Source: Pontibacter harenae (GTDB lineage: Bacteria > Bacteroidota > Bacteroidia > Cytophagales > Hymenobacteraceae). From it: a stretch of 64,000 bases of DNA. The stretch spans positions 90,481 to 154,480 of the forward strand of contig NZ_JAJJWH010000007.1 of NCBI RefSeq assembly GCF_020907245.1. Direction: 5' to 3'. A program made the position numbers and the translations under genes. The notes beneath the pieces were generated by a model that searched no databases, was not told the DNA's origin, and was given only the letters and a program-made list of their open reading frames with translations. This document shows, one piece after another, positions 9,135 through 17,592 of the stretch. Numbering within the stretch: the stretch's first letter is position 1; every line of letters starts with the position of its first letter.

Positions 9135-9166
9135 CTTGAATTTAAAGGGATAATGGTTTACTTTCG
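9135..9166 (+). promoter_or_regulatory. Putative sucC promoter
   Basis: A -7 box TACTTTCG (9159-9166) is one base off TAnnTTTG. A TTGA element lies about 19-20 bases upstream, close to the -33/-7 layout of Bacteroidota housekeeping promoters. It lies 22 bases before the sucC ATG. Confidence 0.4.
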
Positions 9167-9188
9167 TGCATCCAACAAAACTGAAAGC

Positions 9189-10385
9189 ATGAACATACAC
9201 GAATATCAGGCTAAAGAAATTCTCAAAGGCTACGGTGTACGCATACAGGAAGGTATCGTGGCTGAAACGCCAGAGCAAGCTGTAGAAGCTGCCCAAAAAC
9301 TGACTGAACAAACTGGCACAAGCTGGCATGTGATTAAAGCACAAATCCATGCGGGTGGTCGTGGTAAAGGTGGCGGCGTAAAGCTTGCTAAGAACCTTGA
9401 CCAAGTGAAAGAGATTGCTGATCAGATTCTGGGCATGACCCTGGTAACACACCAGACTGGCCCTGAAGGAAAACTGGTACAGAAAGTACTTATTGCCCAG
9501 GACGTATACTACCCAGGCGATTCTGAGCCGAAGGAGTATTACCTGAGTATTCTGTTAGACCGTGCCAAAGGCATGAACGTAATCATGGCCTCTACCGAAG
9601 GTGGTATGGACATTGAGGAAGTTGCTGAAAAGTCTCCTGAGAAAATCATCAAAGAGTGGATTGACCCAGCTACAGGTTTGCAAGGTTTCCAGGCGCGTAA
9701 AATTGCGTTTGCTTTCGGATTAGAAGGCGAAGCTTTTAAGGAAATGGTGAAATTTGTTACCAACCTGTACAAAGCTTACGTTGATACTGACTCGTCTATG
9801 TTTGAAATCAACCCTGTGTTGAAAACTTCAGACAACAAAATATTAGCCGTTGACGCGAAGGTTGACCTTGACGACAACGCCCTATATCGCCACAAAGACC
9901 TGGCTGCTCTACGCGATATTTCAGAAGAAGATCCGTTGGAAGTAGAGGCTGGTGAACACAACCTAAACTATGTAAAGCTTGACGGTAACGTTGGCTGTAT
10001 GGTAAATGGTGCAGGTTTGGCGATGGCTACCATGGACATTATCAAGCTTTCTGGAGGTGAGCCCGCTAACTTCCTGGACGTAGGTGGTGGCGCAAACGCT
10101 CAAACTGTAGAGGCTGGTTTCCGCATCATCCTAAAAGACCCGAACGTAAAGGCGATCCTGATCAATATCTTCGGTGGTATCGTGCGTTGCGATCGTGTAG
10201 CTAACGGTGTAGTGGAGGCTTACAAGAATATCGGTGACATTCGTGTTCCAATCATCGTTCGTCTGCAAGGTACAAACGCTGAAGAAGGTGCTCGCATCAT
10301 CGACGAGTCTGGCCTGAAAGTTTACTCAGCGGTAGTGCTGAAAGAAGCTGCAGAAAAAGTAAAGCAAGTTTTGGCAGAAGCCTAA
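9189..10385 (+). CDS. sucC: Succinate-CoA ligase, ADP-forming, beta subunit
   Basis: The TCA-cycle enzyme that interconverts succinyl-CoA and succinate with substrate-level phosphorylation, working as SucCD. The protein has the canonical N-terminus MNIHEYQAKEILKGYGV, so the start is ATG 9189 although the frame is open further upstream. An ATP-grasp domain follows (residues 1-230; KAQIHAGGRGKGGGVKLAKN), then the CoA-ligase domain with NGAGLAMATMDIIKLSGG, FLDVGGGA and INIFGGIVRCDRVANGV. At 398 residues it is the usual length. sucD is not adjacent: the next gene is ohr on the other strand, a separation often seen in Bacteroidota. It ends in a 32-bp-stem terminator. Confidence 0.97.
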   Translation: MNIHEYQAKEILKGYGVRIQEGIVAETPEQAVEAAQKLTEQTGTSWHVIKAQIHAGGRGKGGGVKLAKNLDQVKEIADQILGMTLVTHQTGPEGKLVQKVLIAQDVYYPGDSEPKEYYLSILLDRAKGMNVIMASTEGGMDIEEVAEKSPEKIIKEWIDPATGLQGFQARKIAFAFGLEGEAFKEMVKFVTNLYKAYVDTDSSMFEINPVLKTSDNKILAVDAKVDLDDNALYRHKDLAALRDISEEDPLEVEAGEHNLNYVKLDGNVGCMVNGAGLAMATMDIIKLSGGEPANFLDVGGGANAQTVEAGFRIILKDPNVKAILINIFGGIVRCDRVANGVVEAYKNIGDIRVPIIVRLQGTNAEEGARIIDESGLKVYSAVVLKEAAEKVKQVLAEA

Positions 10386-10386
10386 A

Positions 10387-10452
10387 ACTACTAGCATATA
10401 AACAAGAAAGGCTGCCAAAATTGGCAGCCTTTCTTGTTTATATGCTAGTAGT
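10387..10452. terminator. Very long perfect palindromic terminator after sucC
   Basis: Perfect 32-bp arms (10387-10418 and 10421-10452) are separated by two bases; the hairpin closes around CCAAAATTGG. The core AAGAAAGGCTG is shared with the terminator at 25575-25620. Confidence 0.8.
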
Positions 10453-10534
10453 AAGTTAAAGAGTAAATGATTTAGAAAGTTTGAGATTGTTAACTGAAAA
10501 ACTTTTTAACCTTCTAACCTTTTAAATTCTAACT

Positions 10535-10951
10535 TTAGACAACTTCCAGTTCAACTTCGATATTACCTCTGGTACCAACAGAATAAGGGCAAACCTGGTG
10601 GGCCTTATCAACTAGCTGCTTAGCTTTTTCCTTATCCAGTTCTTTCAGGTCAACTGATAGTTTTATGCCCAAACCGTAGCCGCCTTCATCTTGCTTTATT
10701 AAATCGACATGTGCTGTAACAGTAGAATCTGGATTTAAACGCTCCTTCTCCTGCCCCGCAACTAACATCAAAGCACTCTGGAAGCAAGCCGCATAGCCTG
10801 CAGCAAATAACTGCTCTGGGTTTGTTTTTTCACTTTTTTCTTTCATTCCTTCAGGTACGGCCAAAGCCATATCTATTACACCATCCGAAGACTTTACATG
10901 GCCTTTACGACCTCCTGTTGCAGTTACTACTGCCGTATACACTTTTTCCAT
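10535..10951 (-). CDS. ohr: Organic hydroperoxide resistance protein Ohr (OsmC family)
   Basis: A thiol peroxidase that reduces organic hydroperoxides, usually with lipoylated partners. Both catalytic cysteines are in their family contexts: Cys56 in NPEQLFAAGYAACFQSAL and Cys121 in HQVCPYSVGTRGNIEV. The conserved Arg near the N-terminus (ATGGRKG) is present. The length of 138 residues is typical of Ohr, and the TxGGRxG and CPYS motifs favour Ohr over OsmC. It is convergent with sucC. No MarR-type OhrR regulator is next to it. Confidence 0.95.
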   Translation of the reverse strand: MEKVYTAVVTATGGRKGHVKSSDGVIDMALAVPEGMKEKSEKTNPEQLFAAGYAACFQSALMLVAGQEKERLNPDSTVTAHVDLIKQDEGGYGLGIKLSVDLKELDKEKAKQLVDKAHQVCPYSVGTRGNIEVELEVV

Positions 10952-11367
10952 AGCAATTTTTTGTTCTTATAGTTTCACTTATAAGTTTTAACTCCCAAAA
11001 CATTCAATATGTTTTCAAATGGCTGCTAAATCTCCACCCCCACCCTGTTATTACACTCTTCTTGAACAACAATAATTTCTCAAGCAACTTTGAAGCTTTT
11101 ACAATTTAAAAGAGCCTCTGGCATCACATCCTGTTTTATGTTCGGCTGCTACTACATACTGCTTAAAAGTATAATGCGTAACAAACCTTCACATCCTTAT
11201 TCATAGTAAAACATGTCATTTGACAGGTATAGGCTTCATTTGTATAATTTTAAACTCAAGGTTGTCTATACATCAACTAAAATGGTGTTAGATTTGTATA
11301 TACAATAACTCTTACTCTTTTTATAAAAATCAGCATTAGAAGCTGATTTCCACTTTTACCATACATA
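10952..11367. other. AT-rich intergenic region between ohr and the first GAF gene
   Basis: This 416-base gap separates two diverging genes and presumably holds both promoters. I see no open reading frame, repeat or hairpin that stands out. Confidence 0.3.
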
Positions 11368-11871
11368 ATGGATAACACTTTTGGCAGACCAATAATACCA
11401 GATAATGAAGATGAGAGGCTGGCGAAATTACGCAGCTTAAATGTGCTAGATACTTATCAGGAGGAAGGTCCCTTCAAGCATATCGTTGCCATTGCTTCAC
11501 GCATGTTTGATGTACCTATTGCACTCGTAAATTTTGTGGATGCAGACTATGTAATTACGAAGGCAGCTATAGGTATGGGAGAAGAAAGCAGAGTAAGCAG
11601 AGGAACCAGCCTTTGTTCGCTTGCCATACTCAGAAACGACACGACTGTTTTCGAAAATGCAACGCAAGACCCTTGCTTGTTGGCAAACCCTTTGGTAGTT
11701 GGCGACTTCGGTCTTCGGTTTTATGCAGGCGCACCATTAATTACTTCTGACGGCTATAACATCGGCGCATTGTGTATTGTCGATAAGAAGCCAAGAGACT
11801 TTTCTACTTCTGACCAAAAGATGTTAGAAAGCCTTGCTTCTGCCGTGATGGACGAAATAGAGAAAAAGTAA
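11368..11871 (+). CDS. Stand-alone GAF-domain sensor protein (copy 1)
   Basis: This 167-residue soluble protein is a single GAF domain with no output domain. It opens with a conserved NDEDERLAKLRSLNVLDTYQEEG-type block (PDNEDERLAKLRSLNVLD) and continues through IASRMFDVPIALVNFVD. Two cysteines are conserved in all three full-length copies of this window: one in GTSLCSLAI and one in DPCLLANP. The end is GLRFYAGAPL and GYNIGALCIVDKKPRDFS, then LASAVMDEIEKK. Paralogues lie at 14582-15109 and 29812-30330, with a dead copy at 17375-17568. Its neighbour is a four-PAS kinase, and a role as a partner or input of that kinase is inferred from the repeated pairing. The ligand is unknown. Confidence 0.8.
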   Translation: MDNTFGRPIIPDNEDERLAKLRSLNVLDTYQEEGPFKHIVAIASRMFDVPIALVNFVDADYVITKAAIGMGEESRVSRGTSLCSLAILRNDTTVFENATQDPCLLANPLVVGDFGLRFYAGAPLITSDGYNIGALCIVDKKPRDFSTSDQKMLESLASAVMDEIEKK

Positions 11872-11951
11872 CTTGTTTTAGTTATATCTGTGTTATAGCA
11901 CCACCTGCCGTAAAGGTTTATAGTAAAATATTTCTTAGCTAAAAGGAAAGC

Positions 11952-11998
11952 TAGCAAAAGGCCTCATTAGATACTTAATCTAATGAGGCCTTTTGCTA
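11952..11998. terminator. Perfect terminator between GAF copy 1 and the PAS kinase
   Basis: Perfect 21-bp arms (11952-11972 and 11978-11998) enclose a 5-nt loop, with internal A4/T4 tracts. It shows that GAF copy 1 is transcribed separately from the downstream kinase. Confidence 0.8.
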
Positions 11999-12275
11999 TT
12001 CAGGCTAGGCAACTTTTTTGTTCCTTCCTACTATACACATTAAGGCTTACCTGTTTTGGTATAAAAATTATGATGATACAACACCCTTCTTATTATAGTC
12101 AAATATACAAAGCTGGAAAGAAAACAATACAAATCAAAAATCCGAACGGAACTTAATTTAGTTCTATAGAATTGATTATAATAGAGCTTTTTTACTTGTA
12201 TTTTTATATATATTTAAGACCATATTCTTTATCTTTCGAAACTTAGACAAACTTTAATACAAAACCATTCCATCA

Positions 12276-14450
12276 ATGGATAGCCTTATAAATCCTACAA
12301 TGTGGGAGAAAATGTCACTAGTTTCTCCTGATATGTTTTGCACCTTCGACCAGAATGGATTCTACAGCCAGGTAAGCGAAGCTAGTAAAAGCATTATAGG
12401 CTACAGTAGTGATGAAATGGTAGGACGCCACTATACGGAGTTCTTACACCCAGATTATGTTCCCAGCACAGCTTTCATGGCTCAGGAAACTCTGAATGGA
12501 TCGCAGTCAAAGAGTTTTGAAAATATCCTGATACATAAGGATGGGCATGAAGTGTCGATTTTATGGTCTGCTGTTTGGTCTGAAGAAGAAAAAGTTGTTT
12601 TTTGTGTTGCTCGTGATGTAAGCGACCTTAAAAACACAAGAGTAAAACTGCAGGAAAGTGAACACCGTTACAGGACGTTATTTGAGAACAACCCCGACAT
12701 CATCTTTATCCAAAATAAAGAAGGTTTTGTTTTAGATGTTAATCAAAGCTTTTGCGATGTCTTTGGCCTAGATAAAGAAGCTGCTTTAAACAAACCTACC
12801 ACCTCATTTTTGCCTCCAGAAGCGGTACCTATTTGCTTATACAACTTTAAGGAGTCACTGCTAGGTAATAAGTTGAGGTTCAATATGGACCTTATATCGA
12901 ATCTTAATGAGCGTAGAACTTATGATGTGGTTAAATTTCCTGTTTATTCCAAGGGTGAGATAATCTACATCAAAACTATCATGAAAGATATTACAGAGGT
13001 AATTCGCTCTTTCGAAACGATACAGCAACAAGCTGATAAACTTAACACAATTTTTGAGAGCATTACCGACGGCTTACTTATACTAGATAGAAATTGGAAC
13101 ATCAACTATATAAACTCTGAAGCTGAAAAGCTGCTTTTTATAGACAGGAAACATCATCTTGGGAAAAATGTATGGGAAGTATTTCCTGAACAAGCAGGTG
13201 GAGTCTTTCACAAGCAGTATGTTCAAGCCCTTGAGACAGGAACTGCAGTGCACTTTCAGTCTTACCTAGGTGAACTGGACTTGTGGCTTCGGGTTAAAGC
13301 CTTTCCATCAAAAGATGGATTATCTGTTTATTTTGATGATATAACAGAGCTAATAAAATCCAGGGATGAGCTCGAAAAGTTGTCGCTGGTAGCAAACAAG
13401 ACAAACAATTGTGTGCTGATTGCAGACAAAGATTGGAACATAGAGTGGGTAAACAATGGGTTTACCAGGCTCATGGACCATACTCTCGAAGAAGCCATCG
13501 GCAAACAACCTACAGATCTTTTTAAAAAGGGCAGCGATAATAACAAGCCTTTTGATAATTTGGAACCGCAACTTCTAAAGGGTGCATCAGTCTCCTTTGA
13601 AGAGCTTAATGTCAAGAAAAACGGTGAAGAAGTGTGGGTTAGCGTAGACATAAGCCCAATATTCGATCAAGACGGGAACTTGCAACGTTTTATTGAGGTA
13701 CACACCGACATCACGGCACTTAAAAACTCTGAACTTGAACTTTCTAAACTGGCAAATGACTTATACAGGCAGAACAGCGATTTACAGCAGTTCACTTACA
13801 TTGTCTCCCACAACCTTCGATCTCCTGTTGCCAATGCATTAGGACTAACTTATCTTCTAACTAAGGTAGACAAGAACACAGACCTATTCGACAAGTCTGT
13901 GGCAAACCTTAACCTGAGCGTTAAGCAGCTCGACACCGTGCTGAAGGATATGAACTCCATTTTAGCCATCCGCGACAGTAATGGGAATTTGGAAACAGAA
14001 CAGGTAAATATAAATGACGTCATTCAACAGGTGGCATCATCGCTACAGGAACCTCTTCAGGGCTGTGGCGGCAAGCTTATGAGTAGTGTTGCGGAAGGGC
14101 TACATGTTAAGTCTAACAAAGCATACCTGTACAGCATTTTTTTTAATTTGATGTCGAACGCAATTAAGTACAGATCAGAGGAACGCCCGCTTGTCATCAG
14201 TATTAAATGCTTTGGTAACTCAGAAAAAGGCACCATTATTTCCTTCACCGATAACGGTTCTGGATTTGATATGAAGCTTGCTAAAGGCCAAATTTTTAAG
14301 CTATACAAGCGGTTCCATACCAAAAGAAACGGCAGAGGCATAGGACTTTTTCTAGTTAAGACCCATTTAGAAGCAATGGGTGGCCATGTAGAAGTCAGCA
14401 GCCGTGTTGGCCAAGGAACAAAATTCCTGCTGTATTTACCAAATAGTTAG
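12276..14450 (+). CDS. Multi-PAS sensor histidine kinase (four PAS domains)
   Basis: This 724-residue soluble kinase has no transmembrane segment. There are four PAS domains at about residues 10-120, 128-245, 255-365 and 372-490, the first with the PAC-like end SVAW-type block (WSAVWSEEEKVVFCVARDVSD). A short coiled coil follows, then the dimerisation H-box FTYIVSHNLRSPVANA with His512, and a HATPase with N-box NLMSNAIKYR, G1 DNGSGFD and G2 GRGIGLFLVKTHLEAMGG. The substrate regulator is not encoded nearby. It is strongly similar in domain order and sequence to the kinase at 26776-29697, and a GAF-only gene follows each of them. The ATG at 12276 directly precedes the first PAS. No receiver domain is fused. 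Confidence 0.9.
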   Translation: MDSLINPTMWEKMSLVSPDMFCTFDQNGFYSQVSEASKSIIGYSSDEMVGRHYTEFLHPDYVPSTAFMAQETLNGSQSKSFENILIHKDGHEVSILWSAVWSEEEKVVFCVARDVSDLKNTRVKLQESEHRYRTLFENNPDIIFIQNKEGFVLDVNQSFCDVFGLDKEAALNKPTTSFLPPEAVPICLYNFKESLLGNKLRFNMDLISNLNERRTYDVVKFPVYSKGEIIYIKTIMKDITEVIRSFETIQQQADKLNTIFESITDGLLILDRNWNINYINSEAEKLLFIDRKHHLGKNVWEVFPEQAGGVFHKQYVQALETGTAVHFQSYLGELDLWLRVKAFPSKDGLSVYFDDITELIKSRDELEKLSLVANKTNNCVLIADKDWNIEWVNNGFTRLMDHTLEEAIGKQPTDLFKKGSDNNKPFDNLEPQLLKGASVSFEELNVKKNGEEVWVSVDISPIFDQDGNLQRFIEVHTDITALKNSELELSKLANDLYRQNSDLQQFTYIVSHNLRSPVANALGLTYLLTKVDKNTDLFDKSVANLNLSVKQLDTVLKDMNSILAIRDSNGNLETEQVNINDVIQQVASSLQEPLQGCGGKLMSSVAEGLHVKSNKAYLYSIFFNLMSNAIKYRSEERPLVISIKCFGNSEKGTIISFTDNGSGFDMKLAKGQIFKLYKRFHTKRNGRGIGLFLVKTHLEAMGGHVEVSSRVGQGTKFLLYLPNS

Positions 14451-14581
14451 CAAATGCATATAATTTTCTTCAGATGAAATGAATTATAACGGCCTGTTAC
14501 CGATCAAGAATCTTTGACTTTTGGATGTTCTACATCAGCACAGCATTAAAGTAAAACCGCTTTATAAAAGCATAAAAGAAC

Positions 14582-15109
14582 ATGCAGGATATACCAGAGC
14601 AGGCATACGCTCCAAGTAACGAAAAAGAGAGACTGGAAAAGCTATACGGCTATAACATTATTGATGACTACCACAAAACTGGTGCTTTTCAGCACGTGGT
14701 AGGTATGGCGGCACAAATCTTCAATGTGCCTGTAGCTTTTGTAAATTTTGTAGATGAAAAGAAGGTTATAGCGGAATCAAGTGTAGGTATGGATGGTGTA
14801 AGTGAATTTGACCGAGACACCACTATCTGCTCGCAAGCTGTTTTAAAAGCTGAGGTTACCGTTTTTGAAGATGCGAAAACAGAGCCATGCTTGGCTACAA
14901 ATCTTTTTGTTCACGGCAGTTTGGGATTACAGTTTTATGCCGCTGCTCCACTAAAAACACCAGACGGCTACAACATAGGAGTAGTTGCCATTGTAGATAA
15001 GAAGCCTAGAACTTTTTCTAAAGCCGACGAGCATATATTAGAAGGATTAGCAACTGTGGTTATGGATGAGCTTGAGGAACGTAAGTCAGCCGCAGCCGCA
15101 ATGGGTTAA
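14582..15109 (+). CDS. Stand-alone GAF-domain sensor protein (copy 2)
   Basis: This 175-residue single-GAF protein lies 131 bases after the kinase stop on the same strand, so it is probably cotranscribed. It keeps both shared cysteines (DTTICSQAV and EPCLATNL) and the GLQFYAAAPL, DGYNIG and VDKKPRTFS blocks. It lacks the third cysteine near the C-terminus, having VVAIVD where copies 1 and 3 have ALCIVD or AVCVAD. Residue substitutions such as NLFVHGS for NPLVVGD mark it as the most diverged full-length copy. Function unknown; small-molecule or redox sensing in partnership with the kinase is an inference. Confidence 0.8.
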   Translation: MQDIPEQAYAPSNEKERLEKLYGYNIIDDYHKTGAFQHVVGMAAQIFNVPVAFVNFVDEKKVIAESSVGMDGVSEFDRDTTICSQAVLKAEVTVFEDAKTEPCLATNLFVHGSLGLQFYAAAPLKTPDGYNIGVVAIVDKKPRTFSKADEHILEGLATVVMDELEERKSAAAAMG

Positions 15110-15227
15110 GCTTAAAACAGTATACCATAGCTGTTGGCATTATCAAGAAAGCCGAAAATAACGTAATATTTATTGCGGTTAATGTTTCGTTTTGTGCGCA
15201 TACTTTCTATTTTTGCAAGCAGTATCA

Positions 15228-15301
15228 GCACTCGTAGTTCAACTGGATAGAATATCGGATTTCGGCTCCGAGGGTTAGGGGTTCGAATCCTCTCGAGTGC
15301 A
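15228..15301 (+). tRNA. tRNA-Arg (anticodon TCG)
   Basis: The cloverleaf can be drawn by hand: acceptor GCACTCG/CGAGTGC, D-stem GTTC/GAAT, anticodon stem TCGGA/TCCGA with loop TTTCGGC (anticodon TCG), T-arm AGGGG TTCGAAT CCTCT and discriminator A. CCA is not encoded. A short inverted repeat (AACGCTG/CAGCGTT, 15317-15348) follows as a likely terminator. Confidence 0.95.
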
Positions 15302-15303
15302 CA

Positions 15304-15424
15304 TTTAATCAAACATTAACGCTGGCTATCTATTTGATGGTCAGCGTTTTGCTTGTACACCAGAGCCATTTAATCAAACAAATGCTGAAAATGTTTGATT
15401 AAATGGCTCTGGTGTTTGATTAAA
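15304..15424. repeat. Nested palindrome with four copies of TTTAATCAAACA behind tRNA-Arg
   Basis: The 12-mer TTTAATCAAACA occurs at 15304-15315 and 15369-15380 on the plus strand, and at 15392-15403 and 15413-15424 on the minus strand. Copies 2 and 3 lie in a perfect 24-bp stem (15357-15380 with 15392-15415, 11-nt loop). The stem has no adjacent T-run and follows the tRNA by 56 bases. It could be a terminator, or recombinase/att-type sites at the border of the accessory segment. Confidence 0.65.
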
Positions 15425-15705
15425 GTTTGATGGCAAATAATTCGAATTGTTATATCTGAAATTCAGTTGAATCTCCCTTTTAAAGCCCTTCCAGTCTACA
15501 TTTACTATATCAGACAGCCTCTTTTCTAATAAATCTTTTTATTATCTTTCCTTAATATATTCTTGAAGGTATCACTCAGGTTATTTAACCACACTAGTAG
15601 ATGTGTGTAAACTCTACTGAAAACTTGAGTAGACGTATGTAAGCGATAGCAGCCATTGTGACGTATCTTCCATTTAACACCTACCTCTAACTAATCTTAG
15701 CTTTC
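15425..15705. other. Gene-free AT-rich stretch at the start of the accessory segment
   Basis: About 280 bases with frequent stops in all frames. I see no recognisable protein fragment, repeat or RNA. It may be fully decayed sequence between the tRNA and the SRPBCC remnant. Confidence 0.3.
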
Positions 15706-15930
15706 ATTCCTACCATAAGCCTCGTAACAAGCATCGATGCACCAGTAGAAGTCTACTTCGACTTGTCCAGAATTATAGACTTACATTTTATCTAAACTGA
15801 ACATACTTGTGAGCGTGCTATTGCAGGAGTTATCTCAGGGTTGATAGGTCTCGGTGAATCCGTAACATGGAGAGCATTTCTTGCTGCCAATGGCTTCCGT
15901 GAGTCTGGTACGCAGCAGGTAGTAGTTTAA
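15706..15930 (+). pseudogene. Remnant of an SRPBCC (START-like) ligand-binding protein gene
   Basis: The frame from 15706 reads PTISLVTSIDAPVEVYFDLS, a stop codon (TAA), then CERAIAGVISGLIGLGESV and TWRA. This is the N-terminal half of a Bacteroidota SRPBCC protein; family members read close to INAP.ERCFDLSRSIDLH and AIAGVTSGLIGLNETVTW. The start codon position holds ATT, an in-frame TAA falls after IDLHFI, and after TWRA the sequence leaves the family (FLAANGFRESGTQQVVV) and stops. These defects make it a dead, truncated copy. I recalled the family pattern from memory; no alignment was run. Confidence 0.65.
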
Positions 15931-15968
15931 TACATTCAGTATTAATTAAGTATTTAAGTGTTAATCTG

Positions 15969-16235
15969 TTGAAGTTTCAGTATTTACAAATATCCGCAAA
16001 ACCTGCTGATTTCGTAAAATTGTACATGGATAACTTATATGACTATATCAGACAAGTAGATGTTCGCAAATTGGGTGCTGGTGAGGTTAGCCAGTGCCTG
16101 CTATATCTGGACTATTTTTCCAAGAAACAACCTGAGATGGCTACAGAAACCGCCTACACCAGAGAGAATCTGAACAAAAGGGTGCAGGAACTAAGGCAGA
16201 CACAGAAGCACGCTGTTGTTTGGCACACAAAATAA
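15969..16235 (+). CDS. Small hypothetical protein, doubtful
   Basis: An 88-codon frame starts with TTG at 15969 (first ATG at 16026) and is convergent with the kinase at 16261. The product is hydrophilic and helical (VKLYMDNLYDYIRQVDVRKL, then YTRENLNKRVQELRQT). I recognise no family. It lies among remnants, so it may be a leftover of a longer gene, though its codon pattern is plausible for a real protein. Confidence 0.3.
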   Translation: MKFQYLQISAKPADFVKLYMDNLYDYIRQVDVRKLGAGEVSQCLLYLDYFSKKQPEMATETAYTRENLNKRVQELRQTQKHAVVWHTK

Positions 16236-16260
16236 TGTACCAATTATCACACAGTTTATT

Positions 16261-17340
16261 TCAGTTATTAAAGTATACCATGAAGGATGTTCCTTCGCCC
16301 TCCTTGCTTTCAACTTCAATCCTACCGCCCATGGATTCCACCATTCCTTTGACGATGAACAGACCAACGCCAGTACCCTCAACATCGGTATGTAGCCTGG
16401 TGTAGCGGTTAAAGATGTCCTGTTGTTTGTCTTCCGCAATCCCCAAGCCGTTGTCGCTCACTTTTAGCATAATTTGTTCCTCAGCAATCTCTGTAGAAAT
16501 GGTAATCACAGGTTCGCTATCTGGCTTTCTGTACTTGATGGCGTTCGAGAGCAGATTGTAGATGATGCTTCTGATGTTCTTTCGGGAAAAGTTGATTTCT
16601 GTTACCCCGATTTGGGTACTGATTTTTGCGTTGGACTCCGCTATCTTATCCCTTAGCGCAAGCTTGGCGTCCTCTATTACGTTTTCGAAGTTTACACGCT
16701 CTGGCTCTTTCGCAAATTCCATATCGTAGTTGACATCAGCGAGGTCTTCCACCGTTCTGCGCAGGTTACCCACCGACTCGCTCAGCATGTCGATGATTAG
16801 CTTATTATCCTCTTCACTCTCTGGTATCGTTTTTAGAATCCTGATTAAGCCCTCCATGTTGGAAATCGGACCTTTTATGTCATGGGAGATGGAGTGGATT
16901 ATGTTTTCGTAGTCTCTGCTCAGCTTCTCGTACCCCTTTAGGATTTGGATGCGGTCATTGATGTCGATGAAGGTGATGATAACACCGTTTGTCCTATTCT
17001 CTTTCCTGATGATGTAGGGCAGTATATTCATCTGATACCACACTTTATCGGTTGTCTGGATTTCCTTCTCCAAATCCTTGCTGCTCTCAATCACCTCGGT
17101 GATGTTCTCGATGATGGTCGGGAAGCGGATGTTGTTGGACACCTCGTCTATGTGCCTGCCCACATCATCGGCTGAAAGCTTGAAGTGCTTCATGGCAGCA
17201 GGTGTGAACTTGCGCAGAATCATATTTGCATCCACAAACAACTGCGGTATTATCGTGTTATTGAAATAGTTTTCGAGTTCATCGTTTAACTCTATTAGCT
17301 TTTTGAATTTACCTTTGTTGTCTGATGAAGCTTTTATCAT
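16261..17340 (-). CDS. PAS-domain histidine kinase in the accessory segment
   Basis: This 359-residue cytoplasmic kinase opens with a coiled-coil-prone N-terminus. A single PAS domain follows (residues about 25-130, IIPQLFVDANMILRKFTPAA ... WYQMNILPYIIRKENRTNG) of the kind often fused to CheB/CheR. The H-box is SISHDIKGPISNMEGL (His153), and the HATPase has NLLSNAIKYR, DNGLGIAEDK and EGTGVGLFIVKGMVESMGG. All catalytic boxes look intact, unlike the genes around it. It is transcribed toward a doubtful small frame, and no response regulator is adjacent. It is only distantly related to the two multi-PAS kinases. Confidence 0.85.
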   Translation of the reverse strand: MIKASSDNKGKFKKLIELNDELENYFNNTIIPQLFVDANMILRKFTPAAMKHFKLSADDVGRHIDEVSNNIRFPTIIENITEVIESSKDLEKEIQTTDKVWYQMNILPYIIRKENRTNGVIITFIDINDRIQILKGYEKLSRDYENIIHSISHDIKGPISNMEGLIRILKTIPESEEDNKLIIDMLSESVGNLRRTVEDLADVNYDMEFAKEPERVNFENVIEDAKLALRDKIAESNAKISTQIGVTEINFSRKNIRSIIYNLLSNAIKYRKPDSEPVITISTEIAEEQIMLKVSDNGLGIAEDKQQDIFNRYTRLHTDVEGTGVGLFIVKGMVESMGGRIEVESKEGEGTSFMVYFNN

Positions 17341-17374
17341 CTATAGTTGCTTTTTGAAAACCAGATTGCTCAAG

Positions 17375-17568
17375 CTGTGGCAATACGCAATACCTAAGTA
17401 TTTTGACTTGCAGTTTTACGCCCGCTCTCTTGACCACGTCAGATGGTTAATAATTATTTAGGTGCTGTGTGGATTGTTGACAAGGCACAGAGAGAGTTCA
17501 CCGCATCATACAAAAAAATGCTTAAAAGCCTTGCTTCTGCCGTGATGGATGATATTGAGAAATCTTAA
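17375..17568 (+). pseudogene. Decayed fragment of a GAF-only protein (fourth copy)
   Basis: Translated pieces match the C-terminal third of the GAF proteins elsewhere in the window. The fragment FDLQFYA corresponds to GLQFYAAAP, LLTTSDG to LITSDGYN, and AVWIVDKAQREFTASYKK with MLKSLASAVMDDIEKS corresponds to ALCIVDKKPRDFSTSDQK with MLESLASAVMDEIEKK. The three pieces lie in different frames and stops separate them, so the gene is frameshifted and its N-terminal two thirds are gone. It shows that another GAF copy once stood beside the kinase at 16261-17340. Confidence 0.8.
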
Positions 17569-17592
17569 ATATTTACATTAAAACACTGGATG

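Noticed and set aside
9132..9188. Upstream extension of sucC
   Set aside because: The family N-terminus MNIHEYQ starts at 9189, and the -7 promoter box lies inside the extension.
15112..15312. A 66-codon minus-strand frame overlapping tRNA-Arg
   Set aside because: It is the antisense of the tRNA gene and its flanks.
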